Assembly: GCF_022512515.1 (NCBI RefSeq)
Contig: NZ_JAKWBK010000001.1
Span: 1,240,001-1,304,000 of the forward strand
Length of the DNA: 64,000 bases
Direction: 5' to 3'
Source: Paraniabella hibiscisoli
Lineage (GTDB): Bacteria > Bacteroidota > Bacteroidia > Chitinophagales > Chitinophagaceae
The notes below the pieces were generated by a model. The model was given only the letters and a program-made list of their open reading frames with translations, did no database searches and had not been told where the DNA came from. Every line of letters begins with the position of its first letter. The stretch's first letter is position 1. Shown piece after piece: positions 1-11,077 of this stretch. The position numbers and the translations under genes are program-made.

Positions 1-1922
1 GTATAACTATACTTGCCTTTTAACCTGGGGCTTTTAACCACCAATTTTACGCGGTATATTTCGCTTCCCCAAACATTGGAGAGTCTTTTGTCATCTAACG
101 GTATCTTATCTACTAAAACATTGAAAATAGCTTTGGAATAATGAAGTGCTACTTTTTGATTGTTTTTTTCCAATAACACAATTCCTTCTTTGTCAGTAAC
201 AGGTTTTGCTGAAACCAGGAAGTGTATTGCTGAAGGCTCTTTTACAGCGGCCAGATCAAATGCGTCTTCTATCGTCAGTTCTTTATCAGATACTGTGTAA
301 CTGCGTTGCCAGCTTTTTACCGCTGCTTCCTTATTGTAGGCTCCACTAATATCCAGGCTAAATTTTTTGTGCCGCTGCTAAAACTAACATTACTTGATTT
401 ATACTTTGCTCCAAATTGCTGCGCCTCTCCGTTAATCATTGGCAGGCTATGATAGTTGCTTTGCATGGTCCATATAGAATACCGTTCGCGGCCAAAAGTT
501 TGCCGGGTATAAGTACCAACGCCGGCATCAATAAAAAACGGTATGGTATCTACATACAAAGAAAATGTTCCTACATCGTTATGGTTATGGCTTTCATTAT
601 TGAAACCTCCTTTTGCAGCAAAGAAGTAGTTTTTTTTTTTACATAACAGAACTCTGTTTGTGGATACCAGGTATAGGGCGCTGAGGGTAAAGCAGGCGTT
701 ACATTAATCATCTCCTTATTATAAGCAATGCTTTGCAGGGTTCTAAATATATCGCGGCCAGCTCCAACCCCCAGGTTTCCATTCTGTTGCTGAATAAGAT
801 ATGCCGCGAAGGATTCCATCTCTTTACTATTCACTGCTTTTCCAAAACGATAGATCAACGGCGCATCACCTCCACCTATTGCCGATGCATCAGCAAAATT
901 CACCACCCAGCCATTACCTACATAACTCCGTGCAATATACTCGCCCATGTTCTTAATAAGCGGCTCCTTAAAGATGGAGATCTTTCCCCGGTGATATCAG
1001 ACAAAATCTGCAGGTAGTCGTAAAGTTTACCTGCCGCATGGCCCCAGTAAGACGGTCCTTCTTCACAGGCGCCATCTCCTTTATTATAGTCAATAAAAAG
1101 GTCAACCGACCTCATCGTTTTATAAACAGCTTTGGCCAGTTGTTCTTTGTCTTCTTCTATCAAAGCAAAGGCCTGCAGTACATTGCTGTTACACCATACA
1201 TTCCAGTTGTTCACCACGCGTGATGTGCCGAGCTCAAAACCCATCCACCAAAAATGATTCAGGTTCATATAGGGCTCCAATATTCTTCTCTTTATTTCAT
1301 ACTTCAGGCGTTGAGCAATCAGCGGATCGGCTTTGTTAAATTCTTTATTCAGGAAAAAATAGATCCAGGAGAAGGTCGACCCTACATCACCGGCAACCAG
1401 GTCAATGATCTGTTGATTATGATCGGGAAAGTGTTTATTTTTTAATTGTATAGAAAGATGGGCGGATAGGGACCAGGAAGTCATTTCGCAGGCAGCAAAT
1501 ACCCCGTTGATCAGTTGATCCATAAACCGGCCCTTGCCCTCGGCCATTTCTGCCAGGAACAAAGTGGCGATAGCGTTAAGATTTTGATTGTAGGGTTCCT
1601 CCATTATTACACGGGAGCCGCTGCGGGAAAATTCAAGATAATCCGTGGCTGTTACTACCTGCCATTTATAACCCAGCTGAGCTTCACCCGCTTTAATAAT
1701 CCCCTCCTTGTTCGCACCCAAAAATTGGTTCCACCCGTTTCTATCGTTATATAAAGGATACTTTATCCATTGCTCCTTTGATAGCAGCGCTTGTTTTACG
1801 CCCTGTTCATCCGCCTGCTTTTGTAAAAGGTTTCGCGGTGTTGATCCCAGCACAGTACCAAACAAAAAGATAAAACAGCTTAGAATAAAAAACGATTTGA
1901 GGGCGAAGACAATCTTGGTCAC
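1..1922 (-). CDS. Heparinase II/III-like polysaccharide lyase, 3' end outside the window
   Basis: The product opens with a hydrophobic signal peptide (about residues 4-27), so it is exported. An alpha/alpha-barrel follows (NHFWWMGFELGTSRVVNN and DGACEEGPSYWGHAAGKLYD), then a beta-sandwich domain with HNHNDVGTFSLYVD and PMINGEAQQFGAKYKSS. This arrangement is typical of heparinase II/III-like lyases, which cleave uronate-containing polysaccharides by beta-elimination. Three one-base losses split it: a G run near 976, a T run of 11 at 631-641, and a T run near 366. Restoring each rejoins the frames. The last codons visible at base 1 (LVVKSPRLKGKYSYT) look close to the natural C-terminus. Start chosen at the ATG before the signal peptide. 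The substrate cannot be deduced. Confidence 0.8.
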
Positions 1923-2092
1923 ACTATAAATTTTACGGGTAAGTTATAAAAAATTGTCGGGGTTGGCCTGATCAACCGTTTGCTCAAGCTCTTTTTTCGG
2001 AACATCTATATTATTTAAACAGGTTCCCGATGAATAAAGACTTCGGGGTCTTAAAGAAATGCAATAAATTTATAGTCCCTAAAACTCATCCT

Positions 2093-2973
2093 ATGTCTGT
2101 AAAAAAGAAGATGTTCAGCAAGCCGTTTTTGATCTTTATGATGATTATGCCCACAACCGTATCAACCGTCGCGACTTCGTACAAAAGCTCTCGATCTATG
2201 CAGTGGGAGGATTGACCGTTACTTCGCTTATGAGTTTCTTAATGCCGGATTACAAGGGGCAGGTACAGATTGCTCCTGAAGATGCACGCGTTAAGTCTGA
2301 ATATATTGAATATAAATCTCCCAAAGGAGGTGGTACCATCAAAGGGTTGCTTTGCATGCCAGCCGATAACAAAAAAACTGGGTGGGATAGTGGTAGTGCA
2401 CGAAAACAGGGGACTAAACCCGCATATTGAAGATGTAGCCCGGCGCGCGGCCCTGGCGGGTTTTATTGCTTTAGCACCCGATGCGCTTACGCCATTAGGT
2501 GGCTACCCAGGTACCGATGATGCCGGGCGCGAACTACAGGCCAAACGGAACAGAAACGAAATGTTGGAAGATTTTATAGCTGCTTATGATTACCTGAAAA
2601 ATAATCAGCACTGTAATGGGAAAGTAGGTGTGGTGGGTTTTTGTTTCGGTGGATGGATCGCCAATATGATGGCAGTAAGAATTAGTACGCTAAACGCAGC
2701 TGTTCCTTTTTACGGGGGACAGCCAGCTGCTGAAGATGTTCCAAAAATTAAAGCCCCTTGTTAATTCAGTATGCAGAGCTGGATACCCGTGTAAATGAAG
2801 GCTGGCCGGCTTATGAAGCTGCATTGAAAGAAAACAATAAGACCTATACGATGTATATGTATCCCAAAGTGAATCATGGGTTTCATAACGATACAACTCC
2901 CCGGTATGATAGGGCGGCTGCAGAGCTTGCCTGGAAAAGAACTGTTGATTTCTTTAAGGATAAATTGAAATAG
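2093..2973 (+). CDS. Dienelactone hydrolase family protein
   Basis: An alpha/beta-hydrolase of the dienelactone hydrolase family. The Cys-Asp-His triad is visible: GVVGFCFGG holds the nucleophile Cys, [10 protein letters not shown] the Asp, and [13 protein letters not shown] the His. VVVHENRGL holds the conserved Glu near the active site. The N-terminal segment has a twin-arginine-like [10 protein letters not shown] followed by a hydrophobic stretch ([14 protein letters not shown]), so Tat export is possible. Three frame breaks: an A run at 2102-2107 (one A missing), an A run at 2371-2377 (one A extra, or two missing) and a C/T run near 2757. Corrected, the protein is about 293 residues. The substrate is unknown; family members act on dienelactones and other small esters. 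Confidence 0.82.
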
Positions 2974-3000
2974 TCCATGGTCTATTGCCCATGGACTATT
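2969..3000. terminator. Bidirectional terminator between the hydrolase and asnS
   Basis: A perfect 12-bp inverted repeat (AATAGTCCATGG with its complement, 8-nt loop) lies between convergent genes. Its left arm contains the hydrolase stop codon. It lacks a long T tract, so a Rho-independent role is inferred. Confidence 0.6.
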
Positions 3001-3007
3001 GATTTAT

Positions 3008-4456
3008 TTAAAACTCCGCGCTCTTCGGCGTTCTTGGGAAAGCAATTACATCGCGAATATTGCTCATACCCGTAACAAACTGTATCATCCTCTCAAAGCC
3101 TAATCCAAATCCGGCGTGAGGTACTGTACCAAAGCGGCGGGTATCCACGTACCACCACATTTCCTCCATAGGAATGTTCATCGCCTTCATTTTTTCGAGC
3201 AACACATCCAATCTTTCTTCTCTTTGAGAGCCTCCCACAATTTCACCAATGCCGGGTGCCAGGATATCCATTGCTGCCACGGTTTTCCCATCTTCATTCA
3301 GCCTCATGTAGAAAGACTTGATCCCCGCAGGATAATCTGTTAGTATTACAGGTTTTTTAAAATGCTTCTCTACCAGGTAACGCTCATGTTCGCTCTGCAG
3401 GTCCATACCCCATCCGGTGATAGGGTATTGAAATTTCTTCTTCTTATTGTGATTGCTGTTGGCCAGTATGTCTATCGCTTCAGTATATGTCAATCTTTGA
3501 AACTCGTTGTTGATCACAAATTCCAGCTTTTCGATTAATCCCATTTCGCTGCGCTTGTCCTGCGGTAATTGCTTTTCTTCTTCTGCCAGTCTTGTTGCCA
3601 AAAAGTCAAGGTCTTCGCGGTTGTTCTCCAAAACATATCGAATGATGTACTTGATGAACTCCTCGGCAAGATTGGCATTGTCCTCCAGGTCATAAAAAGC
3701 CATTTCCGGCTCGATCATCCAGAACTCTGCCAGGTGGCGCGCCGTATTACTGTTCTCTGCCCTGAAAGTAGGACCAAAAGTATAAATTTCACCAAACGCT
3801 GTTGCCCCCAATTCACCCTCTAACTGACCACTCACCGTAAGATTGGTCGATCTTCCAAAGAAATCTTCTTTAAAGTTGACAGATCCATCTTCATTTCTGG
3901 GCGTATTTTCAAAAGGCAGGGTCGTTACCCTGAACATTTCCCCGGCGCCTTCGGCATCACTCGCCGTAACAATCGGCGTATGTAAATACACAAAGCCTTT
4001 GTCATTAAAAAATTTGTGCACCGCAAAAGCCAGGGCATGCCTGGTACGAAAAACAGATGCGAATGTGTTCGTTCTAAAACGCAGGTGCGCCTTTTCTCTT
4101 AAAAACTCCAGGGAGTGCTTTTTAGGCTGCAGCGGGTAAACCTCCGCATCGCTATCTCCCAGTATTTCAATAGAAGCTGCTTTCAACTCCATAGTCTGCC
4201 CCTTTCCTAAAGAAGCAACAATAGCTCCCGTTACTTTTAAAGAAGCAGACGTGGTGATCCTTTTCAAAAGCGATTCGTCAAACTTTCCAAGCTCGGCCAC
4301 AACCTGCAAATTGGTATTCGTGCTTCCGTCATTTAAAGCTATAAACTGGTTGTTACGAAATGTACGTACCCAACCCATTACCGTTACCTCCTGCTCCCGA
4401 TAGCTTTCGGGATCCTGCGCCAAAAGCGTTTTAATTTTGATCCTTTTGTTAAACAT
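3008..4456 (-). CDS. asnS: Asparaginyl-tRNA synthetase
   Basis: Class II aminoacyl-tRNA synthetase of 482 residues, uninterrupted. An N-terminal OB-fold anticodon-binding domain (about residues 15-105, [20 protein letters not shown]) precedes the catalytic core. Motif 2 is [20 protein letters not shown] and motif 3 is [12 protein letters not shown]. Full length and the [16 protein letters not shown] signature favour AsnRS over AspRS. It charges tRNA-Asn with asparagine in the cytoplasm. It is convergent with the dienelactone hydrolase and divergent from the CapA-like gene, and a TATCTTTG -7 box sits 20 nt upstream of the ATG. Confidence 0.96.
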   Translation of the reverse strand: MFNKRIKIKTLLAQDPESYREQEVTVMGWVRTFRNNQFIALNDGSTNTNLQVVAELGKFDESLLKRITTSASLKVTGAIVASLGKGQTMELKAASIEILGDSDAEVYPLQPKKHSLEFLREKAHLRFRTNTFASVFRTRHALAFAVHKFFNDKGFVYLHTPIVTASDAEGAGEMFRVTTLPFENTPRNEDGSVNFKEDFFGRSTNLTVSGQLEGELGATAFGEIYTFGPTFRAENSNTARHLAEFWMIEPEMAFYDLEDNANLAEEFIKYIIRYVLENNREDLDFLATRLAEEEKQLPQDKRSEMGLIEKLEFVINNEFQRLTYTEAIDILANSNHNKKKKFQYPITGWGMDLQSEHERYLVEKHFKKPVILTDYPAGIKSFYMRLNEDGKTVAAMDILAPGIGEIVGGSQREERLDVLLEKMKAMNIPMEEMWWYVDTRRFGTVPHAGFGLGFERMIQFVTGMSNIRDVIAFPRTPKSAEF

Positions 4457-4475
4457 CTCACTTTATTTAGGGTTG

Positions 4476-4483
4476 CAAAGATA
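4476..4483 (-). promoter_or_regulatory. -7 box of asnS promoter
   Basis: TATCTTTG on the minus strand is an exact match to the Bacteroidota sigma-A -7 consensus TAnnTTTG, 20 nt upstream of the asnS ATG. No clear -33 TTG is visible. Confidence 0.5.
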
Positions 4484-4577
4484 AGATGAGCAGCCCGTAT
4501 CCCTGTTTCTGAGATAAAATGCCGGAAAATTTTGCGTTTCTTCCTACAGAAAATATCCGGCAGATACAGTTCTGTCG

Positions 4578-4585
4578 TAATTTTG
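4578..4585 (+). promoter_or_regulatory. -7 box of the CapA-like gene promoter
   Basis: TAATTTTG matches TAnnTTTG and ends 10 nt before the ATG at 4596. The transcript would have an almost absent 5' UTR. Confidence 0.5.
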
Positions 4586-4595
4586 CATCGCTGTT

Positions 4596-5676
4596 ATGAG
4601 GAACGCTGCTTTTTTACTGTCAATTTTTTTGTGGTGCTCCTGCTCACAATACCCCAAAGCGCCCATTGCTGCTGCGGCAAAACCCAGCCAGGAAAGGGAT
4701 TCGCTCATTAGTATTATTGCAGTAGGGGATATGATGTTAGGTAGCAATTATCCAAATTCAAAGAGATTGCCAGGCCGGAATATCCTTCACAGGTTAAAAG
4801 ATACGCTTCAGGATGCAGACATCACCATCGGCAACCTGGAAGGCGTTATTGCAGACTCCACTACGATTACCAAAAAATGTAAAACGGGTAATAATTGCCA
4901 TGCTTTTAGAATGCCTCCTCATTTTGCGGCTTACTTCAAAGACGCCGGTTTTGACTTTTTGAGCATTGCTAACAATCATAGCGGCGATTTTGGAGACGAA
5001 GGCATTGTACAAACCAAAAAAGCATTAGAAGATCAGGGTATCGCATTTTCTGGTCTTAAAAATGATTGTGAAATTGCCTTATTGCAAAAAGGCAGTTCAA
5101 CACTGGCTTTTATTGGTGTAGGGCACGGCGGCCGGCATGTTTACATTAATGATTATAAGAAAATAAGCACCGTTATAAAAGAAGCCAAAGAGGTGGCAGA
5201 CATTTTAATTATATTTTTTCATGGGGGGCAGAAGGGGCTCATGCTGAAGCCGTACTGAGAAAGCAGGAAACCAGCTTTAATGAAAGCCGTGGTAATGTAT
5301 ATGAAATGGCGCACCATTGTATTGATGAAGGGGCCGACCTGGTAATCGGTAGCGGGCCTCATGTTACCCGGGGAATGGAAATTTATAAAAACAAGCTGAT
5401 TGCTTATAGCCTGGGAAACTTTGCTACTTATGGTAATATGTCCTTACACGGACCCATGGGTTATGCGCCATTGCTGAAGATTTACCTGAATAAAAAGGAA
5501 ACTTCGTAAAAGGTTCTGTTGTTCCCGTTATACAAAAACCGGGAAATCCGATGTACCCGGCCGCTGATACTGAAAGGAATGCAATCACCAAACTTCAGTT
5601 TTTAAGTACCCGGGACTTTCCTTCCAGTGTGTTAAACATCGATAGTGAAGGATTTTTAACAATTAAAAATTTTTGA
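4596..5676 (+). CDS. CapA-family (poly-gamma-glutamate synthesis-like) lipoprotein
   Basis: A calcineurin-like metallophosphoesterase fold of the CapA/PgsA family. The order of motifs is IIAVGDMMLGSNY, IGNLEGV, SIANNHSGDFGDEG, FFHGGAEG, VIGSGPHVTRG and IAYSLGNF. The N-terminus is hydrophobic and ends at LWCSCS, so it is probably a lipoprotein. Two breaks: a G run at 5223-5228 and an A run near 5494, each one base short. Corrected, the frame runs to the TGA at 5676. Family members are linked to polyglutamate or capsule assembly, but many Bacteroidota copies stand alone as here, so the substrate is unknown. Confidence 0.82.
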
Positions 5677-5702
5677 AGGTTGTCGATTTCTCCCTAATTT
5701 CG
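5673..5702 (+). promoter_or_regulatory. Candidate rho promoter
   Basis: TTG at 5673-5675 and TAATTTCG at 5695-5702 are separated by 19 nt, the usual Bacteroidota -33/-7 spacing; the -7 box has one mismatch to TAnnTTTG. The TTG overlaps the stop region of the upstream gene. This promoter would give rho a leader of about 140 nt. Confidence 0.45.
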
Positions 5703-5847
5703 CAAAAGAAATGACCCGAAGGCTTGTGATCATCTCTGCTAATTATTGATTTTCATTTCAATAAGCGTTCACCAAAAAACAATTTCAATCATTTTTTTTG
5801 TTAATCAGCATGCTAAAGCCGGTATTTGATTAATTAAGATTACCCTT

Positions 5848-7548
5848 ATGTATGATATTTTACAATTGAACGACATGCTCGTTCCGGAACTGTTGGATAT
5901 TGCCGAGCAGTTAAATATTCCTGATGCGAAGAAATTAGATAAGCAAACCCTTGTTTACCAAATTTTAGATAACCAGGCAATTGCAGGGTCTAAAACCGCC
6001 TCCACGGATGCTAAACCTAAGAGAAAACGTATTGTTAAAGCCACCACCTCTATCGGAACCGAAGAAGCTTTTGTTGAAGACGATGGAACTGAAGAAAAAG
6101 AGGAAAAGTCTAAAGGAACTTCTTCTGACAAAGCTAAAGCCCCGGCTAAAAAAGCCAAAGCTGCAGCTAAAAAGAAAAAGCTGTGTCTAAAAAAGATGAT
6201 GTAGCTGAAACAGGAGATCTTTTTGATGAAGATAAAGGAGTGGAAGAGTATACTGAAGAATCTGCTGGTGATAAAGATGAGTTTAGCCTCGACCCGGCTA
6301 CTGCTTCTTTTATTGAGCTGGCATTTAAAGCCACAGAGAAATTTGCCAACCCGGCACCTGTTGTAATAGATGAGCCTGTTGTTAAAAGTTTCACACCAAG
6401 AAAAGAAAAAGAAACAGCTTTTAACGTAGAATTCGATGGTGTTATTTTAAGTGAGGGCGTTTTGGAAATGATGCCTGATGGTTATGGGTTTTTAAGATCC
6501 TCAGACTACAACTATCTTTCCAGCCCTGATGATGTATATGTATCTCCATCGCAGATAAAACTGTTTGGTTTAAAAACGGCGATACGGTTCATGGAGCCGT
6601 ACGTCCCCCCGCGAAGGTGAAAAATATTTTGCGCTGTTAAAAGTTGATACGATCAATGGTAAAAGTCCTGAAGAAGTGCGCGACCGGGTACCATTCGACT
6701 ATCTAACTCCTTTATTCCCGTACGAGAAACTGAACCTGTTCACACGTCCGTCAGATCTGTCAACCCGTATCATCGACTTATTCACACCGATCGGTAAAGG
6801 TCAGCGTGGTTTGATCGTAGCACAACCGAAAACCGGTAAAACGATGTTGTTGAAAGCTGTAGCTAATGCTATTGCCGAAAACCATCCCGAGTGTTACCTG
6901 ATGGTAGTACTGGTAGATGAAAGACCGGAAGAGGTTACTGATATGGAAAGAAGCGTAAAAGCAGAAGTAATCGCTTCCACCTTTGATGAGCCTGCTGAAA
7001 AGCACGTTAAAGTATCTACAGTAGCCCTGCAAAAAGCAAAAAGGCTGGTAGAATGCGGACATGATGTAATTATTCTTTTAGATTCTATCACACGTTTGGC
7101 CCGTGCACACAATACTGTATCTCCCGCATCTGGTAAAGTGTTAAGTGGTGGTGTTGAAGCCAATGCGATGCAAAAAAAACCTAAACAGTTTTTTGGGGCT
7201 GCCCGTAAAATTGAAAATGGTGGTTCATTAACCATTTTGGCTACAGCGTTGATCGATACCGGAAGTAAAATGGACGAGGTGATCTTTGAAGAATTTAAAG
7301 GTACCGGTAACATGGAGCTTCAGCTGGATAGAAGATTAGCCAACAAACGTGTTTACCCGGCTATTGACCTGACCGCTTCGTCTACACGCCGTGATGATCT
7401 GTTATTAGACAGGGATGTGCTGCAAAGAATGAACTTACTGCGCGTTTACCTGGCTGAAATGAAAACAGAAGAGGCAATGTCGGAATTACTGAAGCGCATG
7501 AAAGGAACCAAAAGCAATGAAGAATTTTTGGCGAGTATGAACTCTTAA
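5848..7548 (+). CDS. rho: Transcription termination factor Rho
   Basis: RNA-dependent hexameric ATPase that ends transcription. A Rho N-terminal helix domain ([16 protein letters not shown]) comes first. Next is a charged Lys/Glu-rich, low-complexity insert of roughly 130 residues typical of Bacteroidota Rho. The RNA-binding cold-shock domain follows ([17 protein letters not shown]), then the ATPase core with Walker A ([13 protein letters not shown]) and Walker B ([17 protein letters not shown]). Two breaks, each one base short: an A run at about 6176-6180 and a C run at 6606-6611. Restoring the seventh C gives the invariant [13 protein letters not shown]. The gene is expected to be essential or nearly so, which argues that the breaks are sequence errors. 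Confidence 0.95.
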
Positions 7549-7570
7549 TTATAAAACATTTATAGTTAAA

Positions 7571-7601
7571 GCCCGGTACCGTCAACGTACCGGGCTTTTT
7601 T
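7571..7601 (+). terminator. Rho-independent terminator after rho
   Basis: GCCCGGTACCGT/ACGTACCGGGC forms a strong GC-rich stem followed by TTTTTT, 22 nt after the rho stop codon. Confidence 0.85.
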
Positions 7602-7624
7602 AATGCCGTAGAAAAACCACTAAA

Positions 7625-8830
7625 ATGAAAACAAGGAAATTTTTTAATTTATATATAGACTCTTACCGGGGTTTATCCACTCCTGCCTGGATGCTGGCCC
7701 TGGTAATGTTGATCAACAGAACCGGCGCTATGGTGCTACCCTTTATGGCCATCTATATGCGCGACCACCTGCATTTTTCGCTAGAACAAGCCGGTATTGT
7801 TTTGAGCTTTTTTGGACTTGGTTCTTTGCTGGGAAATATTGCCGGTGGTTGGCTCACCGATAAGTTTGGCAGCTTCAAAGTGCAATGCCTCAGCTTATTC
7901 CTGGCAGCACCCCTGTACGTTTTAATCGGAAAGCTTCATACAGTAGAAGCACTGTCTGCAGGGATTTTTATACTATCATTTATTGCAGACCTGTTTAGGC
8001 CGGCCAATTCTGCAGCAATTACCAGTTATGCCAAACCGGAGAATATTACCCGCGCTTTTTCATTAAACAGAATGGCTATTAATCTTGGGTTTTCCTTCGG
8101 TCCTTTTTTGGGTGGTTTGATGGCTGCTATTTCTTATGATCTGCTGTTTTGGGGTAATGCCATTGGGTGTTTTATAGCAGCCATACTTTTTTACAGCTAT
8201 TTTAATAACAGGCGGGGCAGCAATAATAAGCCTGTTGTAACAGTGGCGCCCAAAGAAAACAATACCCGGCATTCTTCCGCATATAAAGACGTTCCTTACT
8301 TATTTTTCGCTTTTATCTGTATGCTATATTTTATCCCTTTCTGCCAATTGCTCAATGCAATGCCTCTATTTTTCGACGAAAAAGCAGGCATGAGTAAAGA
8401 AGCTATTGGCACATTGATGGGCTATAGTGGGTTTATTATTGTATTAACAGAAATGGTAATCGTGAGTTTGGTTCAAAAACGCTTTTCTATTTACAACAGT
8501 ATTATACTGGGTACTTTGTTTATTATTCCCGGGTTTTTAATTTACTTGCTTACTACAGAGTTGTGGGCTTTATACCTGGCTATTTCACTAATCAGTTTGT
8601 CTGAAATATTGGTACTGCCCTTTACTTCTACTGTTGGTGCCTTGCGCGCAGGATCTAATAATAAGGGATCTTATATGGCGCTGAACTCACTTGGATTCTC
8701 TATGGCTTTTATTATTACGCCATTTCTGTCAACAAAAATAATAGAGTCGTATGGATATTACTATTTATGGCTGACCGATGTGCTGTTTATTGTTGCGGCG
8801 CTTGCAGGTTTTATTCTTATAAAAAGATGA
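7625..8830 (+). CDS. MFS transporter
   Basis: A 401-residue inner-membrane protein with about 12 predicted membrane segments, in two halves split by a hydrophilic loop near residues 195-220. GNIAGGWLTDKFGSFK between TM2 and TM3 is the MFS A-like loop motif (GxxxDxxG type). The fold is that of drug:H+ antiporters or sugar exporters of the major facilitator superfamily. The gene is intact and stands alone between two terminators, so it is probably its own transcription unit. The substrate cannot be deduced. Confidence 0.85.
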   Translation: MKTRKFFNLYIDSYRGLSTPAWMLALVMLINRTGAMVLPFMAIYMRDHLHFSLEQAGIVLSFFGLGSLLGNIAGGWLTDKFGSFKVQCLSLFLAAPLYVLIGKLHTVEALSAGIFILSFIADLFRPANSAAITSYAKPENITRAFSLNRMAINLGFSFGPFLGGLMAAISYDLLFWGNAIGCFIAAILFYSYFNNRRGSNNKPVVTVAPKENNTRHSSAYKDVPYLFFAFICMLYFIPFCQLLNAMPLFFDEKAGMSKEAIGTLMGYSGFIIVLTEMVIVSLVQKRFSIYNSIILGTLFIIPGFLIYLLTTELWALYLAISLISLSEILVLPFTSTVGALRAGSNNKGSYMALNSLGFSMAFIITPFLSTKIIESYGYYYLWLTDVLFIVAALAGFILIKR

Positions 8831-8900
8831 TGCCCCTGAAAGAATACCGGATCGATGCCACAGAAAGTAAAGAGCGGCACTTGAGAAAGCCTGCTAAAAC

Positions 8901-8930
8901 AGAAACCCGCGCCAGTAGACGCGGGTTTCT
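8901..8930. terminator. Bidirectional terminator between the MFS and GH51 genes
   Basis: AGAAACCCGCG and CGCGGGTTTCT form an 11-bp perfect stem with an 8-nt loop between two convergent genes. Confidence 0.8.
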
Positions 8931-8947
8931 GTTGTTCTATAAATTGA

Positions 8948-10913
8948 TTACGAGTATTTAATCCTGATCACATTAAAGGAATATCCCTTTACAGTTATTT
9001 CCTGTTTTTTATCCGAGATTTTAATTTTATTTTCTTTTGGCGCTACAGCTTCCGGTTCAGCAATTGTATTGATCTTATTGAGATCATCATTTTGTAAAAT
9101 GGTATGAACTGCAGTACCGGCCAGTTTTTTTACGCCTTCAAAATTCAATGCAATTTTTTGTTCGCCAGGTAGCGCATTCACCACCTTAACGATAATCTCT
9201 TTTGATCTGGCGTCGATCGCAGCCGTGGCGTATAAGCTGTCTTTACCATCTATAATTTTGCTATCTCTTTGAATGGGTATCACTTCTGTACCCTTGTTCA
9301 AAGAATACAGCTTTTGTACATAATAACTGGGCGATCCTATTATTTGAAGATTATTCAACCATATTAGATCCGGCGCCCACTGCCATCCATCGTAATGTGC
9401 AAATAGTGGTGCATAAGATGCCATTTGAACCACGTCAGCATTGCGTTCCAGGCCTGTTAAAAATGCAGCTTCAGAAAGAGCGGCCTGCCAGTTACTTTTT
9501 ACAGCCCCGTTGGTGTTGGGTACATGTGAAGCATACTCGCCGGCAAAAACCTTCGACCCGTTTCTTGGGTAGTTATCATAGCGGTTGATATTGCTGAAAA
9601 AGAACTGGGGAGGACGATAATAGTGTTCATCTATAAAATCGGTATTAATTGCGCGTAGCTCCGTATTCAATAAATTAAACCTATCACCTACGGGGTCTGT
9701 GCCCGAACTGGCGATTAGTTTTATTTCAGGATACTTTTCTTTTAACACTTTTTGAAAAACTTTGAAGCGCTCCAGGTATTGTGGTCCCCAATTCTCATTA
9801 CCCACACCCAGCATTTTCAAATGAAAGGGTTCAGGATGTCCCATGTCGGCACGCAGTTTTCCCCATTTGGTAGTAATAGCACCATTGGCAAATTCTATTA
9901 AATCTAAAGCATCATCTATGTAAGGCTGTATCTGATCCAATGGTACTACTTCGCCCGAATTAAACTGGCAGGCCATACCGCAATTTAAAATGGGGAGCGG
10001 CTCAGCGCCTACATCGGAACACAGCTGAAAGTATTCAAAAAGCCCAGTCCAAATGTTTGAAAATAATCCGGTGCTGGGCGATGAGCAAATTCTGTGTTCC
10101 AGCGGTTAATTATTAATTGCCTTTCCTCAAGCGGTCCCACCGTCTTTTTCCACTGGTATCGCTGTGCCAGATCAAACCCTTCCACAATGCAGCCTCCGGG
10201 GAAACGTATAAAGCCAGGTTTCATATCAGCCAGCATTTGCACCATATCAGCTCTCATACCACCCGGGCGATTTTTCCAGGTATCTCCCGGAAAAAGAGAA
10301 ATCATGTCAAGGTCGATAACACCATTGCCTTCAAAAACCAGTCGCATCGAACCTTTTTCCTCCGTTTGATTGGCAGAAAAACTGGCAGCCATTTTTGACC
10401 AGTCTTTCTTTTCGCCGGGAACTATTTCGGTGCTACCTATAATTTCTTTATTAGCATTCAGCAGTTCGACATGCATTTTTACCTTGCCGGATACCATCTT
10501 GTACAAAACAGAAAAATCATAACGCAGCCCTTTCTTAATCCCCATTCCTCTAAATCCTTCGTTGGTTAAAGAAAGTGTGCCCTTGTTCCGGTTATTTACG
10601 GTTACCCTTACAAAGCGGGGATTGGAATTATAAATACCTGTACGATTTTGAATCAGTACAACACCCTCCTCAACCGGCTGCTGATCTACCTTCCATCCCA
10701 TCAACGGCCTGGTAAACTCGAAAGAACGGTTTTTAACCATTTCAGCATAAATGCCTCCATCTGCGCCAAAATTAATGTCCTCAAAAAAACACCCCACATG
10801 GTAGACTGGATCGGGGCGATGGGTTTATTTACCGAAACAACAAAAGTCTTATCCTGGGCCTGTGTGTAAACCCCGGTTATTAATACCAGTAGCAGAAAAA
10901 CATTTCTAAGCAT
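8948..10913 (-). CDS. GH51 alpha-L-arabinofuranosidase
   Basis: Exported glycoside hydrolase of about 655 residues. A signal peptide (LRNVFLLLVLITGVYTQAQ) is followed by the GH51 opening (GVFFEDINFGADGGIYAEM), a CBM-like beta-sandwich (about residues 90-170) and the catalytic barrel. GVGNENWGPQYLERF carries the acid/base Glu, and FAGEYASHV probably the nucleophile Glu. A C-terminal beta domain completes it. It releases terminal arabinofuranosyl units from arabinan or arabinoxylan. Two one-base losses: the A run at 10783-10789, and near 10042. It is divergent from an AraR-like regulator, which fits arabinose-responsive control. Confidence 0.88.
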
Positions 10914-11003
10914 TTGTGGTTTTGTTTTTAGAGATGATGCAAATCTTTATTTTAGCGCAAACGCAATTCGTTAAACAAGTGGATCAAATTTAATTGTTTT
11001 TAT

Positions 11004-11029
11004 GACAAATAAAATCATTTATTTTTGTC
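11004..11029. promoter_or_regulatory. Imperfect palindrome, candidate operator between GH51 and regulator
   Basis: A 26-bp imperfect inverted repeat with GACAAA and TTTGTC ends sits in the 164-bp divergent spacer, 49 bp upstream of the regulator start. The position suits a shared operator for the Nudix-type regulator, but no known binding motif was recognised. Confidence 0.3.
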
Positions 11030-11077
11030 TTTTATTTTTACTTTCATATTCTTTATAACCTTTAATCCATTCAAGCT

